Positions 59,880-64,000 of a stretch of 64,000 nt of DNA are shown in pieces. The DNA is from Lunularia cruciata. Taxonomy: Eukaryota > Streptophyta > Marchantiopsida > Lunulariales > Lunulariaceae. Below the pieces are notes generated by a model that searched no databases, was not told the DNA's origin, and saw only the letters and a program-made list of their open reading frames with translations. The first letter of the stretch is position 1; every line of letters begins with the position of its first letter. Location of the stretch: NCBI GenBank assembly GCA_948567375.1, contig OX419755.1, positions 74,918,931-74,982,930 of the forward strand, in the 5' to 3' direction. A program made the position numbers and the translations under genes.

Positions 59880-61323
59880 AAATGCTAAATCTTGTGCATG
59901 ATTTTGTAATTGGACTATATAACCCTTAGCCATGGCATTAGCACTTAGGATATCCAAGTCCAAGTGAGCCAACCTTTTCTCTCTCTCCATCTCATAGCTA
60001 TTAAAGGTTATATGCATCTCCTCCTTTCTAGCAAGAGTATTCTCTCGCTCACAAAGGAGTCTCTCTCTTTCTCAAACAACAATCTATCTTACTCCTCTAA
60101 GCTCTCCAATCTACTCTCACACTCAAGCACTAATCTCTACTACTCCTCTACACTCTCCAATCTACTCTCACGCTCAAGCACTAGTCTCTCTCGCTCCTCT
60201 ACACTCTCCAATCTACTCTCCTACTGAAGCACTAATCTCTCTCGCTCCTCTACACTTTCCATTCTACTCTCATGCTCAAGCACTGATCTCTCTTGCTCCT
60301 CTACACTCTCCAATCTACTCTCCTACTCAATAAAAAGTATCTTTTGCTCCTTAGCCACTTGGAACACAATCATCTAATACATAATCTATGTCAACAAAAC
60401 AAGAGGTGGAAGTGACTCTTTGGTGCAAAAGAGAGGCACTCTCTAGGGATAGAGAGGGGTAAGAAGAGGAAAAAGGATCTATCTCAAAGGAAGAAGATGT
60501 ACTAGGAACTCTCTCAAGATAACTATCACTTGCTAAACTCACTCCTAGTAAGGCATATTGCTCAACATGAATTTATTGAACACCTATTCACAATAGGTAA
60601 CATATAGTCATCCATTAAGTAAAACTCACTATCAATCAAGTAAAGTCATAAGCTCATAAGTTGAGGCATGTTAAATTAACTCATTTATTAAATCTGGTAA
60701 TAGTGTATACAATAAATACTTGTATGTTTTCCAACAAAGAAAACATACAAAATATGCCAAAACTCAATACACCAAAACTGTCTATCAATCACCCACCATC
60801 CTCATCCTCTCCATCATCAACACTCTCATCCTAACCCTCATCTTCTCTATCCTCATCATCATTCCACTCTCCATCTCATATAATCTACTTCTCTTCCTAA
60901 CTCAAGTAAGAAACTTCCTCCTCATGAATGTAAACCTCTCTCCACAAAGAGGTGAGTGAGTATCTGTGGAAGGAAGGTGATTTTAAACCTACATCCATTA
61001 GGTCTCCTCAATTGGCTCTACAAACTCCCCACTTCCATAGTGATGGCTTGAAATACTAACTCTTCACAATCGTAATCCTCCACACCAAATCTCCTCAACT
61101 TTGTGTTGGTGTTGAGAACCAAATGCCCCTATACAAACTTGGGCCAAATTCTTGGTACCTCAAGTGCACCCATCATCAAGAGAAAAGCTCTAAATGCAAG
61201 ATACACACATTGCCTTGCCAAATACCTCTTTGCAACCCTACCTCTTTGTGGAAACCAATCTGAAATAGTTGTGTAAGGAACCATCTTGGTGTAAGCAGTT
61301 CTTGGTGTCCTTCCTCTTTGCAT
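59880..61323 (-). pseudogene. Decayed minus-strand gene with a 17-residue coiled-coil repeat
   Basis: Reading down from 61323: a basic segment (KMVPYTTISDWFPQRGRVAK, then ARQCVYLAFRAFLLMMGALE), a stretch broken by stops, a frame at 60542-60351 (SLASDSYLERVPSTSSSFEI...), and then five units of a 17-residue repeat of the type ESRLESVEERERLVLER. It ends in more Glu/Arg-rich sequence (near 60000, MERERRLAHLDLDILSANAM). Stops and shifts occur throughout. The order globular-acidic-coiled coil suggests a structural or gag-like protein, but the family is unknown. These pieces may not all derive from one gene. Confidence 0.4.
60103..60345 (-). repeat. 51-bp minisatellite, 5 units, in coding register
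   Basis: Units start at 60103, 60154, 60205, 60256 and 60307, exactly 51 bases apart. 51 is a multiple of three, so each unit gives 17 residues on the minus strand. Confidence 0.95.
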
Positions 61324-62861
61324 TGCAAGTGTATCTCAAATTACATCTATTTTCAACTAGAATGCCTCCCTCTAACTATCCTTGTGAGAGAATTTTTGTC
61401 CCAAGAGCGCACAAACTTAGTATATTCAAGAAAAGGCTTTGTACCTAGGAAAGAAACAAACAAACAAGTGTAAGCAATCGAGTTCATATGCAAAGCCAAT
61501 AATGCTGCCTAGAGATGATCCCTTATAGAGAAAAATGACTATCAAAAGTGGACAACATTGGTCGCCACATGCCAATGTTGTTGGATAGAACATAGATGCT
61601 TGATAATGCCAAACACCGCCCATTGATGTTGCAAGACAAGTTTTAGGGTTTAGAGAAAATAGGTCAACGTCCAAAGACATTGTGAGAAAGGGAAAGACAC
61701 TAGAAGATGCAAGGTTTTAAGGTTAAAGAAAATGCAATGCATGGCAATGCTTACCAATGTTGTGAGATAGGTCTATTGGTGATATGCAATTGCCAGTAGG
61801 TGCTAATGATTTAACCTAAAATCTGAACCCAAAATTGATTGCTTGAGCAGATCCAAAGGCTTCATAGCAAGATGATAAATAAAGGTATAGTCCAATCCAT
61901 ATAGAGATATATGGCACATAATTTTAAGCAATCACAATGTTGAGGTTATCCAACACATATATTATCCACCCTTAAGTGCGATAATGACATTGTCTTAGGT
62001 TATGAGGACATGTACAGACGTTGGTCTTCCCTCAGCATTAATTATTCTTCTAGCTAGAAAACAATCAAATTTCTAGGAAGAAAGTAGAATGGGAAAAAAT
62101 ACCTTTGGGTGAGGGTAGTGTAGCCCCATGCTTATTTTCAAGCCAGGAACATCCAGATCAACCTCCGTGATTCTAGCAAAAATAGTTCAAACTTGGTGTT
62201 TATCCATCCAAGACCATTTTATGAAGGTTGTTGGGTGTTTAATTGTGTGAAAAGCAATTAACCAATCTCCTTCATGAGTATTGTTCATGTCCTCACTATC
62301 AATGATTTTCTCATAACCCCATATTTTTGCCATGGAAATTTTTGTCTACACCTTCTTTCATAACTAAATCCCCACCTAAACACTCCCAAATCTCTCCTAC
62401 AAAACTTGGCTTTCTTTTGAAACTTGCTCTACTCTCAAAACTTTATCTCTTATAAAGCTTTCTCTCCTCTCTCTCCTTCTCTTTCTCTTTTGACTCCTCT
62501 TGAACCCCTCTTGGATGGCACTCCTTCTTCTCCTCTCCTTTTATTTAAGCTACCTCTCTCAAATGAACCACTCCTCTTCTTTTGAGAAACCAAATTGCAC
62601 TCCTCCTTCAAAAACTTGAATTTCCTTCTTGTCGGTGACATGTGAGAAATGGTGACTTTTGCAAGAAAGTGCACATTTATATATATACTCACATGAACTA
62701 TTTAATCTATATTTCCTTGAAAAAAATCAAAAACCAAATTTTGAGCGTCAACCAATGGCAACAAGCAACATGACACATTGTCCACCGGTGCAACCAAAAT
62801 GGTTTCCTCAAGAATAGGTGCTAACTGGTGCCTTCCAAAGTCCATGGGTGGCCATTGATAT
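61324..62861. other. AT-rich stretch, no recognised gene
   Basis: Short frames only. A minus-strand frame at 62450-62692 is Arg/Glu/Lys-rich because the plus strand is a CT-rich tract (62455-62540), so it is not convincing as a gene. Confidence 0.45.
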
Positions 62862-63273
62862 TGTAAAATACCAAGATAGAGGAGAGAAATAGGAGAATGG
62901 AAGCTCACATTGGGGCGCTAGAATGAGAGAAAACTCCAAATGCCTAGCATGAGCTTTGGCTTTAGTATTTATAGGTAGCATACAAGGCACTTGAGAAGCT
63001 TCTCAAGAAGCTTCCTTGAGCCGCTTTCTTAGAGTGCAAGCCAAATTAACCAAGAAGTTTCTCAAGAAACTTCCTTATAGAAGCTACATACTTGGTGTGC
63101 AAGCTAAGCTAGTTGGAAGCTTCTAGAAGCTACTTACTTGACGTGCAAGCTAAGCTAGCCAAGAAGATTCCCAAGAAGCTTCCTAGATATTTCTAGAATA
63201 TTCTAGACTAATTTGTCTTATTTACTACTTTGTTAGCCCTACTAACTTCATCGTTAAACTCCATATTGTTACA
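62862..63273 (-). mobile_element. LTR of a chromovirus, family B, minus orientation
   Basis: On the minus strand it begins TGTAACAATATGGAG directly after a purine-rich tract and ends GGTATTTTACA, 412 bp in all. TATAAATA lies at 62973-62966 (minus). Degenerate units of about 60 bp with GAAGCTTC and GCAAGCTAAGCTAG fill 62991-63215. It is homologous to 38070-38514 on the other strand. The position after the polypurine tract makes it the 3' LTR of the element whose pol end follows. Confidence 0.8.
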
Positions 63274-63290
63274 TATTCCCCCACCGCTAG
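63274..63290 (-). promoter_or_regulatory. Polypurine tract next to family B LTR
   Basis: On the minus strand GGTGGGGGAATA lies immediately before the LTR's TGTAAC end, the position where plus-strand DNA priming occurs in LTR retroelements. Confidence 0.7.
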
Positions 63291-63739
63291 TTGGTGACGT
63301 CCTCATCGCCAATGAAGCTTCAAACTCCTGGATGGCCGTCTATGCATTCTAGAGGTGAGGAAGAGGTTCCTATGTGGCATCATGAAAGGGATACCCTTTC
63401 CAAAGGACCTTGTATTTTGTATGTTATCAACGGCCTCGTTGAATATGGCGACGCCCTAGGATACGATCAACTTTGTACTCCTCATGATCATTGATAAGGA
63501 CAGGAGGAGAAGGAAGTTGGACTCGAGAGGAAAAGGAAGAGGGGTTAGGAACAAAGGGTTTCAACTTGGAAATTTTCCAACTATTTGTCATTGGCCCAGC
63601 TCAACTAGGCCAAGGGAGCTCTCTTTACACTCCATCGTATTCTACAAAATGGTCAGTCTACGATTGCCTATGAGAGAATGGACGATAGTTGTCAAATAAT
63701 GCTATTTGACTTTCAATAATTGTAAATTTTGCAAGATAT
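63291..63739 (-). mobile_element. Chromovirus pol end: integrase tail and chromodomain relic
   Basis: On the minus strand a single frame reads WKISKLKPFVPNPSS (typical HVSxLKP region at the integrase end), then PPVLINDHEEYKVDRILGRR, then YKVLWKGYPFHDAT and AIQEFEAS. This is the chromodomain, at about 63485-63310, with KWKGY as LWKGY and the EYKV start preserved. Stops occupy the Trp of the ATWEP motif and other sites. The chromodomain directs integration to heterochromatin in chromoviruses. The upstream part of pol is cut off at 63740 by the family A LTR. Confidence 0.85.
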
Positions 63740-64000
63740 TGTAATACTCTTAGGACAAGAGAAGTCTTCAAGAAAGACACGAGAGAAAAAACATAGATTT
63801 CACACTCAATTTTTCGATGCCCCAAAAGAGCACCTTCTCTTTATTATATAGCCAATGAGGATCTACTCCAAGGAAGCTCCACCACCGGATTAGGTACATG
63901 GATAGGTGACCTGTCAGCAAGTTCCACCCATAGATTACTTGCTTGGATGGGTGACATGTTAGTCTTGGTCCCATCTGGTTGGTCAAATAGGCTTTGACCA
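63740..64000 (-). mobile_element. LTR, family A, copy 3, cut by the window end
   Basis: It begins TGTAATACTCTTAGGAC and aligns with the first 260 bases of copies 1 and 2, including the TATATAATAAAG block on the minus strand near 63850-63838 and the GGTTGGTCAAA block. The left flank is GATAT. Whether it is a solo LTR or part of a full element lies outside the window. Confidence 0.85.

Noticed and set aside
62450-62692. Arg/Glu-rich minus-strand frame
   Set aside because: It arises from a CT-rich tract on the plus strand; codon pattern is low-complexity.
1-64000. CRISPR arrays, bacterial operons, prophage
   Set aside because: Tandem repeats here are abutting minisatellites without unique spacers, and all genes have eukaryotic introns or plant-type products.

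Overview
The window is plant nuclear DNA, most likely from a moss or another bryophyte (inference). All recognisable genes have land-plant-type proteins, introns are mostly 100-1300 bp with GT-AG borders, and single-copy islands alternate with long AT-rich tracts of decayed transposons, including chromodomain Ty3/gypsy elements. No rRNA, tRNA or CRISPR was found.

Layout. Gene islands lie at about 1-11.4 kb, 18-25.4 kb and 52.6-54.9 kb. The first holds the 3' end of a KxDL (BORC/BLOC-1-type) gene, a thymidylate kinase gene (5 exons) and the AP-3 adaptor sigma subunit gene (7 exons). A complete intronless metallophosphatase gene of the ADP-ribose/CDP-alcohol diphosphatase family sits inside intron 5 of the AP-3 gene on the same strand. 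The second island has a divergent secreted pectate lyase (4 exons) and a mitochondrial NAD-isocitrate dehydrogenase regulatory subunit (4 exons). The third has one intronless plant-specific SMI1/KNR4-like gene with a long leader.

The rest is mainly transposon graveyard. About 13.4-16.3 kb holds a deleted, minus-strand copy of an RT retroelement whose longer copy is at 44.3-47.6 kb. Between 33 and 43.2 kb are a Ty3/gypsy pol relic that ends in a PHD finger, two solo LTRs of different families, and a 3.27-kb hAT transposon with terminal repeats and target duplication. That hAT element lies inside an older minus-strand reading frame and is itself split by a 599-bp solo LTR. The right end (59.9-64 kb) has a decayed coiled-coil gene with a 51-bp repeat, then a chromovirus end with LTR, polypurine tract and chromodomain, then a third copy of the first LTR family.

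The host genes do not form an operon-like unit. KxDL and AP-3 sigma both belong to endolysosomal trafficking, but their proximity may be chance. Exon borders were set by reading-frame continuity and recalled family sequences. No alignment or database search was run.
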